64,000 nucleotides of DNA, from contig VSDK01001885.1 of NCBI GenBank assembly GCA_009767595.1, positions 95,079 to 159,078 on the forward strand. Reading direction: 5' to 3'. Below are positions 25,601 through 38,200 of this stretch, piece after piece. Numbering within the stretch: the stretch's first letter is position 1; each line of letters begins with the position of its first letter. The stretch is from Symbiodinium kawagutii. Lineage: Eukaryota > Sar > Dinophyceae > Suessiales > Symbiodiniaceae. Made by a program: the position numbers and the translations under genes. Under the pieces are notes generated by a model, which was not told the origin of the DNA, made no database searches, and saw only the letters and a program-made list of their open reading frames with translations.

Positions 25601-26930
25601 GACCCATGAAAGTGCAGAGTGTCAGTGGTCTCGCCAACAAGAGACGGGACATACAATACATATTATCCTTGATCTTAGGTGTTATCGGCGTGCCTAGGTT
25701 GTAACAGGAATTGGCATTGATTGTGAATCTCATGGGAGACCCTGTGAACAGATTTGAGCCAATATGTTGCACAGGGGTGGAACAAGGTCTTGCTTATATT
25801 TCATTTCATTGGAGGGACGTCCAACTGTGACAAATACTCAAACGGCTTGCAAGTCAAAGAGCTTGCCTTATGAGACAAGAAGCAGGAAAGCTTCAGAGAA
25901 GGAGATATATGTTGGCGAATTGCTGATCACAACCATTGTCACTATACTGTCAAACAGTTCCCTGGTTGGTTGGTTTGACGATTTGCCCTTGTTATATCTA
26001 TTAATTAATTAATTTATTTATTTATCTATCTGTTTATTTATATATTTATTTATTCATGTACAACCTCTGGACGCCCCAGCAAAAAAATGTATTTGTATAT
26101 ATCCACCTATCTATATATATATATACACACATATTTGTATATGTAAATTTTCAACGTTTTTAAAACATATATCTATATAAATGCCGATATTTGGGTCACA
26201 AGGTCTCGAAGGCAAATATTCTCATGTGGCCGCCATGGTTAAATGTTCACTCCCAGCATCCCAGGCATGGAGACCGTGACGGGACAAATCAAGTCCGTGA
26301 CAGATCACGTCAAAAGTTTGAGTGGTTACATGATGTCACGGCCTGAGATCCACTTTTTGTCGCATGTGTGCAGATTATGTGTGCCATTCTGTGCCCATGT
26401 CATCTTAGATCAATGGTATTTGCTGGCAGTGTGACGAATTGACAGCGGTGAATGCATGTCAATAAGAAAGCGCTGACGAACAATTCGGGTTGAGAATGGC
26501 TTTGCCGAATCCTGGATTTGTTGCAATCGATTTAGTAACGTGCTTCTAATTGGCTGAGAGCACAGCTGAAGGTGGGAGCGCTGGTAGGATCAGCTTGCCT
26601 ACAGTAATCCCTGACAGCTGTTGTGCAAGTTCTGTGGGGACTCAGGAAGATCCAGCTGTTGGGAAACAATTGGCAGCTTTAGTATGAATAGATAAATAGC
26701 TTGTGACATGCCCAGCGTGTGGTTTGATTGATTACACTAAGGTTTATGATTGTGGCCGATTGTCAGGCCATCATGCGAATCCATGCGAATCCTCTAATCT
26801 TCCAGGTGTATAGGTGTCTCATCCAAACCAGAGTGTGAGAATTACTGCACGAAATCATTGCACAAGGTCTACGCCGTTAATTGGGCATCCAGAACGGGAA
26901 GGTTTGCGATCTGAAAGTTCTGAAGTTAGG

Positions 26931-27060
26931 GATGCCATGGGATGCCATGGGATGCCATGGGATGCGATGGGATGCCTTTAGGTTTGGAAACACCTGGATA
27001 ATGCCATCCCATGACCAACCCAAAGGCATCCCATGGCATCCCATGACCAACCCAAAGGAT
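26931..27060. repeat. GGGATGCCAT tandem repeat with inverted partner
   Basis: Four 10-bp units of GGGATGCCAT/GGGATGCGAT, then TTTAGGTTTGG. Two CCAACCCAAAGGCATCCCAT-type segments follow in inverse orientation, able to form a long hairpin. Confidence 0.7.
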
Positions 27061-27329
27061 CTGATCATGGGCCAACCAGTTTCCGGACCGACCTTCGAAC
27101 CTGGTTTCTGGATGTCATGGGTTATAGTTGGATCACGTTTGGGATGACACTTTTTCAGTGGGAAGAATTGGAAGGGTGAGCATCCGCAGTGCAGAGGGTG
27201 ATCATCTAGTTTCTCAAACAAGCCCCCTTGGAATTTCCACTAAAGAATCAGACAACCCGGGTTGTCCTAAAAAACGTTTTTTTTTGGATATTCCTTGGTG
27301 CATGGTTCGACGCTAACCTGGACTCCTTC

Positions 27330-27780
27330 GTTTTTTAGGTTTGCTACCTGGTGTTAGATTCTTTAGTGATGAATGTTTGTTGGATCCCTTCAGATATGCA
27401 CAACCTGGGGTCTGATTTTTTAGGAGTGAAGATTTGGTGGGCCCCTCAAGCATGCGCAGCCTGGGTTCTGATTGTTTAGAAACAAACATGTTAATGTTAA
27501 TATATATATATATTTTTTTTAAATCTATCCCCCTTTGAAAACTGTGAAGACGTGCGCAGATTAGACCCGTAATTCTAGTTGTCAACTTTCTGGCTCATAC
27601 CTGGGGTGTGATTGTTTAGTAGGGCAGATGGCTGAGATGCAAATGGGGTTTTTACCCCCATGCACTAGGACTTTGCATTTTTTAGGGATGTTGGCTGAGT
27701 TTTTGGAGCACTTTGCTTGGAGGTACATGTGTCCTGATTTTTTAGATGGTTTGCTTATCTGGGTTGTGATTCTTTAGGAG
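27330..27780. repeat. Irregular array of CTGGG-N-TGATT-N-TTTAG motifs
   Basis: Related motifs recur near 27349, 27403, 27459, 27600, 27729 and 27757, for example CTGGGGTCTGATTTTTTAG and CTGGGTTCTGATTGTTTAG. Each resembles a branch point, pyrimidine tract and AG acceptor. Spacing is irregular and no coding exon was recognised between them. Confidence 0.55.
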
Positions 27781-28789
27781 TGCCACTCCTAGGTTTCTGT
27801 GTGGGTTTCGTTTTTCTACTAAAAAATGCCGGAGTCCGACTCAGGGGTGGAATTCACAGGGGGATCTCAAACATATATTATATATGGTATTGTTGATAAT
27901 ACTACCTAATGATAGGGATAGCATACAATAGTTTAATCTAGTTGATAAATTTAATATATAGTTTCTCAACATCAAGCGTTTTCTGACAATAATACACCAG
28001 ATATATTGTATCTAAGGCAAAGGTGTCAGTTATTTCCGGATCCCTCAATTGTCCGTCCTCCAAATTCTCAGAGTGCAAAGTGCCATATGTTTCCTTTTCT
28101 CAGCTCCTTCAGTGAAAGCCAAGGTCCGGTAGGGCAGCAGCTGGGGGCTCAGAAGCTGAACATCGTGGCTACACAAACACAAACATCTACAGCTGTTCAC
28201 GAGATCACAAACGTGGGGTGAACGTGAGAAGCCATGTTTGTCGCAATGGTGGTTCACTTGTTCAACACAAGCATCATGGATCATCTTGCGGCTTGGCATG
28301 TTTTACTGATGCACTTCTGGCGCCAAGGTTGCTTGCACCGGCGATGCACAGGGCATGGCAAGTGTGATTGCCACAAAGTTTAAAACCGTTCCTTGGTGCA
28401 AATATGTGCCAACCAGATCTTTTCGGCCACGGCTGAGCAGTGCAAAGAAATGGGAAGAGCACAGCACGTCTACGTGAAACTTCCCCATCATTTCTGGTCC
28501 ATTGATGTTGGTTGTGTAAAATTCATTTCCTCAACGATAGAACTTCAGAACGACTCCTGAGACAGTCCCAGGGTCCCTGGCAGTACTGCCCAGGGTTCGA
28601 GGCTACCACAGCAGTGCTACTGTACAACCTGATTTGTCCCTAGACCTGGGCTCCATGTCGCACTCTCGCTTGCCATGAGGCATCGTCAACCATCATTCAT
28701 CATTCGTCGACATGAACCATCAGTAGCCAACCAGATAATCACCTTGGATCGCTCTGAACCATCCTTAAGATTCATCATCATTGATTGAT

Positions 28790-28791
<2 letters not shown>

Positions 28792-28880
<89 letters not shown>

Positions 28881-29147
28881 NNNNNNNNNNNNNNNNNNNN
28901 NNNNNNNNNNNNNNNNNNNNNNNNNNNNNNNNNNNNNNNNNNNNNNNNNNNNNNNNNNNNNNNNNNNNNNNNNNNNNNNNNNNNNNNNNNNNNNNNNNNN
29001 NNNNNNNNNNNNNNNNNNNNNNNNATCATCATCACCATCATCACCATCATCACCATCATCACCATCATCACCATCATCACCATCATCACCATCATCACCA
29101 TCATCACCATCATCACCATCATCACCATCATCATCATCATCATCACC
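28792..29147. repeat. (ATC)n / (ATCATCACC)n array with gap
   Basis: Pure ATC units at 28792-28880, then 144 N (28881-29024), then the 9-bp unit ATCATCACC about 13 times. Poly-His, poly-Ser or poly-Met translations of it are not genes. Confidence 0.95.
28881..29024. other. Assembly gap (144 N)
   Basis: Run of N within the trinucleotide array. Confidence 0.99.
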
Positions 29148-30854
29148 GATAAAATTGATATATCATTGATTACTGAATCAATAGTTCGTTACCCAGGCAC
29201 CTCCGTGCTGTCACTGCCTTCACCATAACCATCACCATCAATGAATCATTCGTATCACTGCTGGTCAATCTGGAGGATCTGTTGGCCACCATTACCCGGT
29301 CGCTCTGCAGGCGCCACAGCTACTACCAGATAGCATCGCTGAGGACCCCGAGGCACCACAGGAATCCCTCAGCAAATCGCATGGAATGGTAGCCCGGGGT
29401 TATTTTCTCCCCCTTCGTGACAGGCAGATCCCCATGATCTGTCACAGAGGATACCCACTCAACACTGAGATGACCTCGTGCAGGCGGCCTTTCTGCAGTT
29501 CTTCGTGATGCCTGAAGGTTCCCAAGTCGCAAAATCCTGGGCTGTGCTTTGCCATGGCCCAGCTAACGCCCGATGCACTCCGTATGATCACTTGAGTTGG
29601 AAATCACCAAGTCAGCCGCCCAAAATTGGAATCCCGTAGGCGATCCAGCTTCTTAACAGCCAACGGGCGTCCGGCAAATCTGACGGGATTAGTTTCATGT
29701 CATGTCCCACGTTCCGTGACGTTTTTGCACACGGGCAAGCACGGGCAAGCTGGGGCAAGCTGCAGCACAGAAATCATGATTTCATGGCCAGGGCCACCTT
29801 GACGGAAAGGGTTTCTGAGCCAAAGCTACCTATGGTTCTCCCGCTTGGAAGCAGTGATATTCAGTGATCAACTCCCAGGTTCTCGCGATACTGTGATCAT
29901 CGTTGCGGAGGCCATGGTTACTCCGTGCCGCTGTAGCTGGGTTTGTGAACAATGGAGGCTGTAGTTCCAAAAGAAAATGGCGGCAGCTTGGGGATGGCCA
30001 ATGTGAAGACGCGTTCCCTGGAAGCCGAAACCTGGATTTTGACGAGTGAATCCTTCATTTTCAGAGGCAACCGCTCCAAAGTAGGAATGAAAACACGAGG
30101 CATGAATAGATTTAGATATAGATTTAATAGGTATGATCATGATATCATGCTGGCTGGGGGTTAGAACTCACATTCACGATTTTCGAAGGTGCTCTTCCGG
30201 ATGCACCGCCAGGACGTTCCGCTCTTGTACATGCTGCTTCGAGCCTTGGGAATGCCACTACGCCTGAATTAAAACGTGGCAATATGGGTCTGCAACAGGA
30301 GGGTGCCCTACAATCACGGGGGATGTGGCAATGGCGTCGGTCTCGCTGAGTGTGGGAAAATAAATCGGTTAAAAGCTGGGAGAAGTCGCATTTTTTTGTC
30401 GTTTTTCCAGATTATATCTGCAGAGGTTCGGGGAGGCCCTTGATGAAAACACTTGAACATTTGGAATGTGCATGCATTGATCGCATTGGAGACCTCAGCT
30501 GAAGCCCGATTCGAATGATTCGTGTTGATCAGGTGAACAATCGATTTGACCCAAGCGGGTAGGTCAAGTGATGGCATCGCAGCAAACCCTGATACTTCAT
30601 GATGGCTGACAATGGCTGACGGTTTTTCGCAGAGTAGATGATGTTAAAGCTACGTAGCGAGCCGCCTGTGCCACGCAACTTGCGACCTCGGGGCTGAGGT
30701 CGCCCGAAGAATCCAAAGTGGCGCGCTCACTGTACAGCATTGGTAATGCGCAGGGTGCTCAGCACCTTGGAGACCGACCCCGGGCCAAGCATCAGGCCAA
30801 GTAGTAGGAGCCCCCTGGTGGGTCACCGGCAGGCAGTGGCGCCGCCCAGGTCAG
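29148..30854. other. Stretch with unresolved coding potential
   Basis: 29255-29340 (+) reads VNLEDLLATITRSLCRR and 29950-30075 (+) reads NGGSLGMANVKTRSLEAETW; both are more GC-rich than the surroundings. No splice sites or family could be fixed, and open frames also exist on the minus strand. Confidence 0.3.
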
Positions 30855-30909
30855 TGACGTTGGTGAACATCAAGAACGATGGAACCACAAAAGTCATTGG
30901 AGCTGCTTG
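30855..30909 (+). CDS. Possible exon, function unknown
   Basis: After GGTCAG the frame reads TLVNIKNDGTTKVIGAAW, ending near a possible GC donor. No family was recognised. It may belong with the candidate exon at 31077-31129. Confidence 0.25.
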
Positions 30910-31076
30910 GCCATGTGAGGGGGACGAACTGGTGTCTCCCCATGGTTGTCGGTTGACATGAGCAACATCAGGCAACATTCATGATACTCGGTTTCTACAA
31001 CTGCAACTTTTTTAGCAGCGAGCTGGATACTCCAATATATTTGATTTGCCCTATCCCAGCACGAGCACCTAGTGAG

Positions 31077-31129
31077 TGCCGAGGTTGGAGACAGCTACTA
31101 CCTCCCCATCAGCGACATGCCGGCCTGCA
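31077..31129 (+). CDS. Possible exon, function unknown
   Basis: Between GTGAG and a possible GC donor the frame reads AEVGDSYYLPISDMPAC. Composition and codon use look exonic. The parent gene is unknown. Confidence 0.3.
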
Positions 31130-31227
31130 GCTAATGCTTTGGCAGAACGCTGGATCGGCCAAGACAAAGACTTGGTTGTTGCAATCGGAGAGACTCCACC
31201 TCCACCGTAGATAGGCCAAGAATGACC

Positions 31228-31328
31228 TGGCTATGGGTCAAAACCATCGTTTTCCATCATTAGCCATTGTTTTCTCATGTTTTCTCTATTCTTGCTGGTG
31301 ATTATCCCCCATTATTGACCCATGGCCA
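31228..31328. repeat. Family B element, copy B3
   Basis: A 101-bp element with inverted ends TGGCTATGGGTCAA and TTGACCCATGGCCA. The interior differs from B1/B2, so only the ends define membership. Confidence 0.6.
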
Positions 31329-33258
31329 CCTAGAACTCGATATTTTAATTGCTGCCATGTAGTTAAACTGGTTTCCCAGCTCCACGATGAGACATGGGCG
31401 CTACGCCTTGACGTCTCAACCGCCTAGCACTTGTGTGCTTCGGTTGCCAAAGCTACGGTTGACCATGCTAGTTACATAGTAGCTTCATCATCAGATATTA
31501 TCAGCATCCTGGGTTATCAAGGTCCCCGTCATATCCCGTCATCATTATCAACATAAATCAACATGATCATTTGCATTCCTGTTCCTACCTCATCCTCATC
31601 ATACGCAGCATTTTTTGCACTTCGACACTGTAATCACTTTCCTTCCGCTGTTTTGTTCTTTTATCGGTGCCTGTAGTATTGCAGACACCTATTTCAGCAG
31701 TAGATTACCAACATGTACCAACAAATTCTAGAAATGGTTGTTGGGAAAATCTGCCGGGGAGACTTCCCCACAATTCCTGTTATCACGAGGGCTCCCTTAC
31801 CGTCGATTTTCCCATCATCCAGTGACACATTTTAGTTGGTGACGCTGGGAAGTCCAATGTCTTCATTGGCCACAAGGTGCCTTGCCTTGCTCTTTGGAAG
31901 GAATAGCCTTTCGAGGGCTGGATGACATTTCTATGGCTGCAGGAAAAAATGCAGCACCTCACCATCTGTCAGGTATCAACCAAAAACATCAAGATCGTTG
32001 TTCATGATTCATAAGCCTTGATTTTGGGAGTGGTTGAGTTGTTTGGGACATTGCCATGCCTGCATTCACCATTGACTTGAGCGGATTGATGTGGCTTTTC
32101 TCGGCTCAGACGGATGGCGCGGGGGAGCAGCGTTGGAGGTGACGGTGGTCGGTGGCTGGGGCAATTTCAATAATTTCAATGTTTCATAAAATCACCAGTT
32201 GCTTACAAAATTAGCCAGCATGGACCATGTTTAATTAAATGTTTAACGGAAGCATTTTGCCGGTGGATTGATCGAGCCCGACTGATAAACGAGCTGCAGA
32301 CGACGGCGAAGCCCGAAGAGATTGCTGGTGGCACAGCACCACATTGATTTGGGGTTAAGCATGGTAAATGGGATGGGACTTGGGACTGGATTTGGTTCCC
32401 AGGTTTTTAGTGTGTTCAAAGTTGTACAGCGATTAAAACGGGAAAGCGCTTTCGGCCGGCAGGAGTTCAAACTTATTGGCACATTGCGCGATGGTGCGCT
32501 ATTCTTCCCAGGGTGATGAATATGAACCGTTTCGGTAAAGATGGCACTCTTTGAATCAGCTGCCCAGGTATGGGGGGGCGCTCCCGCTGCCAGCAGACCG
32601 CCTACTCTGGATGGTCTTGTGCCCCAATAACCTTATATGTAATGACCCACAATGACTCATACAGTACCGGCGTGCCTATCTTATCCTGCTGCTCTTACAT
32701 AGGTACGAACCATCAAAAATCTTTTGGTATTAGCAACTTTCATGCCACCGATCTTTGAAATTAATAACATGCTATAGAATCAAGAGAATTTAAATAGACA
32801 AAATTAATAAATGAGCAAATAGATAAATACATATATTAATATTTGTGTCTTATGAGTTTCATCTTAAATAGAAACATTTGCACGCACCCATGCATAATAC
32901 ATGTATACAAATATCAATATTATAAATGTAAATAAAAACATAGATTTCCGTATCAACAGAGATATAAACATAGATGTAAATATACATGTAAATTTAAATG
33001 ACAATATGAATATAGACAAATATATGTGTAAATTAAGATGGGAACGTGTATATTTACAATATATACATTTTTTCTACATTCGTAAAGATACGAATATAAA
33101 TATAAATGTAAAATATACATGTCAGTATAAATTCAAATCTAAATGTAAATTAAATATATTGTGGTACAAATACTTATATAAAAACATAGATATAAATATG
33201 AAATATGCTTGATATGATGGTGGTTTACCTCACTTTTTTCCACAGTTTTTCCCGTCAG
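31329..33258. other. AT-rich stretch without a recognised gene
   Basis: Nothing with known motifs was seen. 32.76-33.2 kb is extremely AT-rich (ATAAATATAAATGTAAA-like words), and open frames there reflect composition only. Confidence 0.5.
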
Positions 33259-33384
33259 GATGGCTCCATTGCTCGCCTGGGGAGAAGCAAAATCCGAATC
33301 CAGCCAGCGGAGTGCCAACACCAACAGCCAGGAGACTGTGGAGACAGTATCTTTGTGTGTCAGACTGATGCGAGAGATATCCTG
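33259..33384 (+). CDS. Possible exon, perhaps upstream part of the EF-hand-like repeat gene
   Basis: Exactly 42 codons between CCGTCAG and a GTGGAA donor, reading DGSIARLGRSKIRIQPAE and then CGDSIFVCQTDARDIL. No domain was recognised. It sits 0.7 kb upstream of the first firm exon of the large repeat gene on the same strand, so it may be an earlier exon of it. Confidence 0.4.
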
Positions 33385-34060
33385 GTGGAAACTTTGCTCA
33401 GGGGATTTTAAATCTGGACTATATTTGAGCAAACTGATCGGAATTATGAGCTGGTAATTGGGATTGTGAGTCTAGACTTTATTTGAGTAAAATGACTGGA
33501 ATTATAGCTGGTGATTAGTTTTCTGAGTTTTGCATGTGCAACCAGTATATGGATCCGAAAATTCATTGTGATTAACATCATGCGCGATAATAATGCCGTA
33601 TCCTGGATTTATTTTTTTCAGGCACCCAAAGCATCGGAGAACAGCAGCTGTACTGTTGCCTGTACGTTTGATAATGCTTCATAACATGAATAACTTATTT
33701 CCTGCAATTATCCTTGTGAGAGATGACAAGCTATTGTGACAGATAATCACAATAACAATCATATGAACATACCAACTACTTCGATCATAATTCGTGGGCA
33801 TCAATCAATGAGATGATAGTATATTAGAATAAGAGGCATTATGAAACGAACAGTTCCGGGATTGAACCAAGAACAAAATGAGGGGTATAGAACAAATTGC
33901 CGTGATTGAGAGTCAGTATTTGTGGTTGCGAGCCATCAATGTTCAAAAGCAGATGGTCATCCAACTGCTTTAAATGGCTGGATTGTTGCATGCCTCCTGA
34001 TGAATCCTAAGGAATCAAATCAGCAGCCCTGTGCAGCTCCCCCTGCGGCTTGCCCCTCAG

Positions 34061-34173
34061 AAGTGATGCTCAATCGCGGGGGTTCGGCAACTGCGCAGGA
34101 TGCCCCCCATGACATCTCAGAGCTTTTGGAAGAGATCCAAAGCTTCGTATTTCAGCGTCGGATTCGCATCAAG
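34061..34173 (+). CDS. Repeat-gene exon: unit 1, first helix (RRIRIKD)
   Basis: Starts after CCCCTCAG and contains DISELLEEIQSFVFQRRIRIK. The donor appears to be GA (AAG|GACGCG), with GAC repeated at the next exon's start (CAG|GACAGT). Confidence 0.6.
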
Positions 34174-35117
34174 GACGCGACACTGACATGCACAGTCAGC
34201 TCCGGAACCAAGTTTCCCTGCCATGTTAGTAGTCAATCACAGGGTGAATGAATGGTTAATGTTTGGTAAATGATTGTCGGTGTTTGTTAGTCATCATTTG
34301 AAATGGTGGAAAGGGATTTAATGGCTGAGATTTGTTCGGAAGGGCTAACAATGGTTGCCCACTGGTTATTCATGTTTTATTTCAAGCGTGTATTTATCAT
34401 GAAGGTTGACACCACGGGATGATAGGCAAAAACATATAGGAATCTTGATGAATAGGCCAGCTACATGATCATACCAATGGATGTTCATGGTTAGTGGTCA
34501 ATGGTGATGAATTAATGATGATTGATGGTGCTTTTTTGGTTGATCATTGATGGACAGTGCTGACTACTGATTACCAGTGATTGATGCTGGTCGTGTTGTC
34601 GACGCTGCAGAAATAGTTCACATCACGCCAGATTGACTATTCTGATCATCATTGTCATTGCCCTCTTATCCGCATGCTTCCAACAATGATGGGTGCAGAT
34701 ATATAGGCCCTTTTTTGCCCCCTTTTCCACATTTGAGAGACAAATAGGTCATTGATTAACGACTCTCGTACCATAGGGGATGCCAATAGAGAGAAACAAC
34801 TGCAGGCGAATCAAAAACAATGAGAACAGAATTTTTCAAAATGATGCCTGAAGCAGGCACATGTAAAGTTAGGTAGGCCCAGCTAGGCTTGGGCATGAAC
34901 AACGAGATGTTGGCCATGGCAGTGCTGGGTAAGTCTGCTTGTGTTTCAACGTGGTCCAGCCTGGAGATGTTACGTTGGGATCAGAGCTCAAGTTTGAGAT
35001 GAGTTCGATCCATGGAGCGCATGGAGGTATGTTTGTTGGAGCTCATGTAATTGCTGCAATTAACTTTATAAACATTGAGCACATAGAAGTAACTAAATCA
35101 ATAAATCGATAGATAAT

Positions 35118-35207
<90 letters not shown>

Positions 35208-38200
35208 GATGACTGGCGACTATGGCGCTGGGGATGGTACCACTTTTCAGCCCTCATGACGGGGTGTCGATCCCGTGGCTCCTCGGTGCAGGACAGTTTC
35301 CGGGATTTTGACCTTGCTCGCACCAGCCATTGCACCAAGGCCAACTTTGCCCGGGCCAGCGCCCCAAGTGATGACCCAGTTGACCTCAGATGTGATGCAC
35401 GACTTTGGGGCACTTCCCCTGGGACACTGTGTTTTTTTGACTGAGGCGTTGTGTTCGGTGGTGCCATTCTTGAAGCCATTCCAAGTTGATGTGCTGGCTG
35501 TGACTTGCCAGCACGGAAGGAACGTCTTGATGGCGGTTCTTGGCACTATAGGATACTACAGTATGCAGTGCAGTTGCAACAGCTGTGTACGTGCGGTTGC
35601 GGTTGTTGTGATCCTCATCTTCATCTCCTTGCCACCGAGTGGCAGTCTCTGGTGGGGCAGGTGGGAGTCCTGCAGCATTATGGTGGTAGGTACTGGGTTC
35701 AACTTGTCGCGAGCGATGCTATCATCCTGCAATGGAATGGTTCGATGAACAACTCCCCAACCCTGCAAACAGCAGATTCTTTGAAAGCACAACCAGTGTC
35801 GTGGTAGCCCACACGCATGCCCAAGTTGTGGTCACGTCAGGTGGGGTTGGAAAACCGCTACCTTACTATCATTGACAGACCATCAGGGTTAAGAACGTTT
35901 GATAGTGGTTAGTTAGTGAGCCATGTGGCTGATAGTGGTTCACAAACCTCATAATGGGTAAGAAGAGATAAGAAAGGTTGATGACAATGGTTTTATCACG
36001 ATCAATTCGCGTTGGTAGTGGTTGGTAGCCGTGCACGATGCTTCATGATGCTTCGCAAGCATTTTGGTTCATGAAGATTGGTATGGGGGTAGAGTCCAGC
36101 AGGATCCAGCAGGGCTGTGCGTCGTTCACCTTCAGCTGAACTTGTGGAAATGGCGATGGAAAACATGGTCAATCACTATGGATATCTATGAATTATATAA
36201 CCATGGTGGATGGACGATATTGGATACGGATCCATTGTGGATGGACCATATGGGATACAGACCCATCCTGCAAGACTTCAACCTCGCCACACGTCCAAGG
36301 AGCACTTCACAGAGGAAAAACTGGAGGCCCGCCGTTGCTGCAGCAATGTCCTGCTGATCTATGGCTCAATCCCGATGTCATGCATTGACGATGGCAGTAT
36401 GAGGTACGCACATGGAATACATAGCGAAAAGATGCTAAAAGCCTCGAAACAGTTGATGGCACAGGAGACAGAGAGAGATACCGACAGGCGTACATGCAGA
36501 GATGCAGGGAACCTGCGAACATTCCCATCATTCCCAGGTTTCGGATCAGATCGCACCAGTGAGATGATAACTTGCGGTTCCCGGAAATCTGTGGAAATGG
36601 TTCAATATTGCATCATCCAGGCATATCCAGGAATTAAACTGATATGATTTGATAGGTATTGATCTACAAGTGATGATCGTTCACAATTGTTACCAGACAC
36701 GTAACCACGCGTTTCTGGTGGCCCACGGCCTGTACACATTGACGTCCCCACCTTGTCAGCTCTCGTGAGGTCCGATGGCCTCGAGTGGTGAATTATGTGC
36801 TCTTTTGTAACTCGCTGAAGTCATGGAGGGTCGTTGCCGGGGCGGAGACGCGCCCAACCAATGATGTATGATTAAGGGTAAATTACTGGGTGGTGGTTTT
36901 AAACATTTTTGTTTTCCCTAATGATTATTAACAAATGGTTGGTCGACTAATATCTCTCATAGGGGTTGAAACTGTTGGTGTCCTATCATCATCACTTCCC
37001 ATGAGCATTAATTCACACATGGATCGAACCTTGCAGTTCCCTAGCTGCCTTTGTGATCAAGCAGTGGTCAGCGAAAAGTTAGGTGTGGAGTGGTGGACTG
37101 GGGTGAACCGAAGGCTGAGACCATTAGGTTATGAGCCCAAAAGTCCCTCCTGTGTACTCCTAGCCATGAATACCCGAAGGAAGGCCACGCTCCAAGAACT
37201 GGAACAGGGTCGAGCCGAGATGGAACAGGCCCAGCAGAGGTTGGATGCGATGGTAGCAGCAGAACAGGAGTTAGCGATAGAAGACCAGGTAGTGGAAGCA
37301 GTTGCGGTTGAAGGAAGATGTCAGGAGGCTGAGACCCCCAAAGAACCCCCGAAGGAAGAGGGAAGTGTAGCAGAACCCCCAGTGACATCCACCGTAGTTG
37401 CACCTACTAGTCAGCCACGAAGTTTGTATCCTCCACGAACTCCGACAGAGTTTGCGATACATACCCCGGTCTCAAGGAAGGACCATCCCAAAGAAGAACA
37501 GGAGATGGCAGGTGCCTCTGCCAGCTCAAAGACGGAACCTCGAAGTTCGAAGCCCAAAGCTATGAAAGCCTTGGAAGATGAAGTGAAGAAGGCAGGGACC
37601 CCAGCTGAAGCTAGCGTCGCCAGAAGCTTGCCAGAAGAGGACCTAGCACAGGTGCCGTTGTTCAACGAGCTTCAGTTGAGGCGGTTCCAAGAGTTGATGA
37701 GCCAAGCCCCGATGATCTATGGGCACCCAACATTGATGGATACAGGGGGAGGATATCCGATGCCACAAGTCTCCCCTGCGATGCCACAAGTTTCCCATTC
37801 AATTCGTAGACCTCCGTTTCTCGAACAAGAAGAAAGAAAGAGGTCTTTGGAAGAACAACAGAAGTTTATGGTTCAGAACCCTTATTCGATAGGAAGGAAT
37901 GAGGCAATTCGAGAGTCAGAAGAGCTGAAAAGTTTGGTAGCACAGTTGGTAGAAGAAAATGATAGACTGAGACGAAGAGTAGAGCAAGTGGAATTGGGAA
38001 GGGTGGAGGAAGACGGTCGGTTTGCCACTCCCAATGGATCTGAAGAGATGAGAAGTAAGGAGGCTGAAGACCACCAAAGGAAGCCCCCTCTCACTGATCC
38101 GCAAAGGAGGCTGCCGCCCTTAGACCCCCATAAGATCCCAAGCACCGAAGGTCCACCTGGGAAGAAGCCTATGGAAGATCTTCAAAAGATGATGATGACC

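Larger units (their letters stand above)
20655..26930. other. Long stretch without a recognised gene
   Basis: AT-rich, with many TGGTTGATGG-like words and microsatellites. Small GC-rich islands (21.6-21.75, 22.15-22.3, 23.44-23.6, 24.29-24.42, 24.74-24.88 and 26.24-26.32 kb) could be exons, perhaps of the phosphatase 3' end, but none shows a known motif with firm splice sites. A 15-bp direct repeat, AGAGATTTAAGAATC, occurs at 21557-21571 and 21758-21772. Confidence 0.4.

Noticed and set aside
28686..29228. Poly-Met, poly-His and poly-Ser open frames
   Set aside because: Translations of the ATC array and the N gap.
36935..37165. Gag reading frame starting upstream of and through the 5' LTR
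   Set aside because: The frame is open by chance through the LTR and flank; element proteins start inside the transcript, and ATG 37166 is the first internal start.
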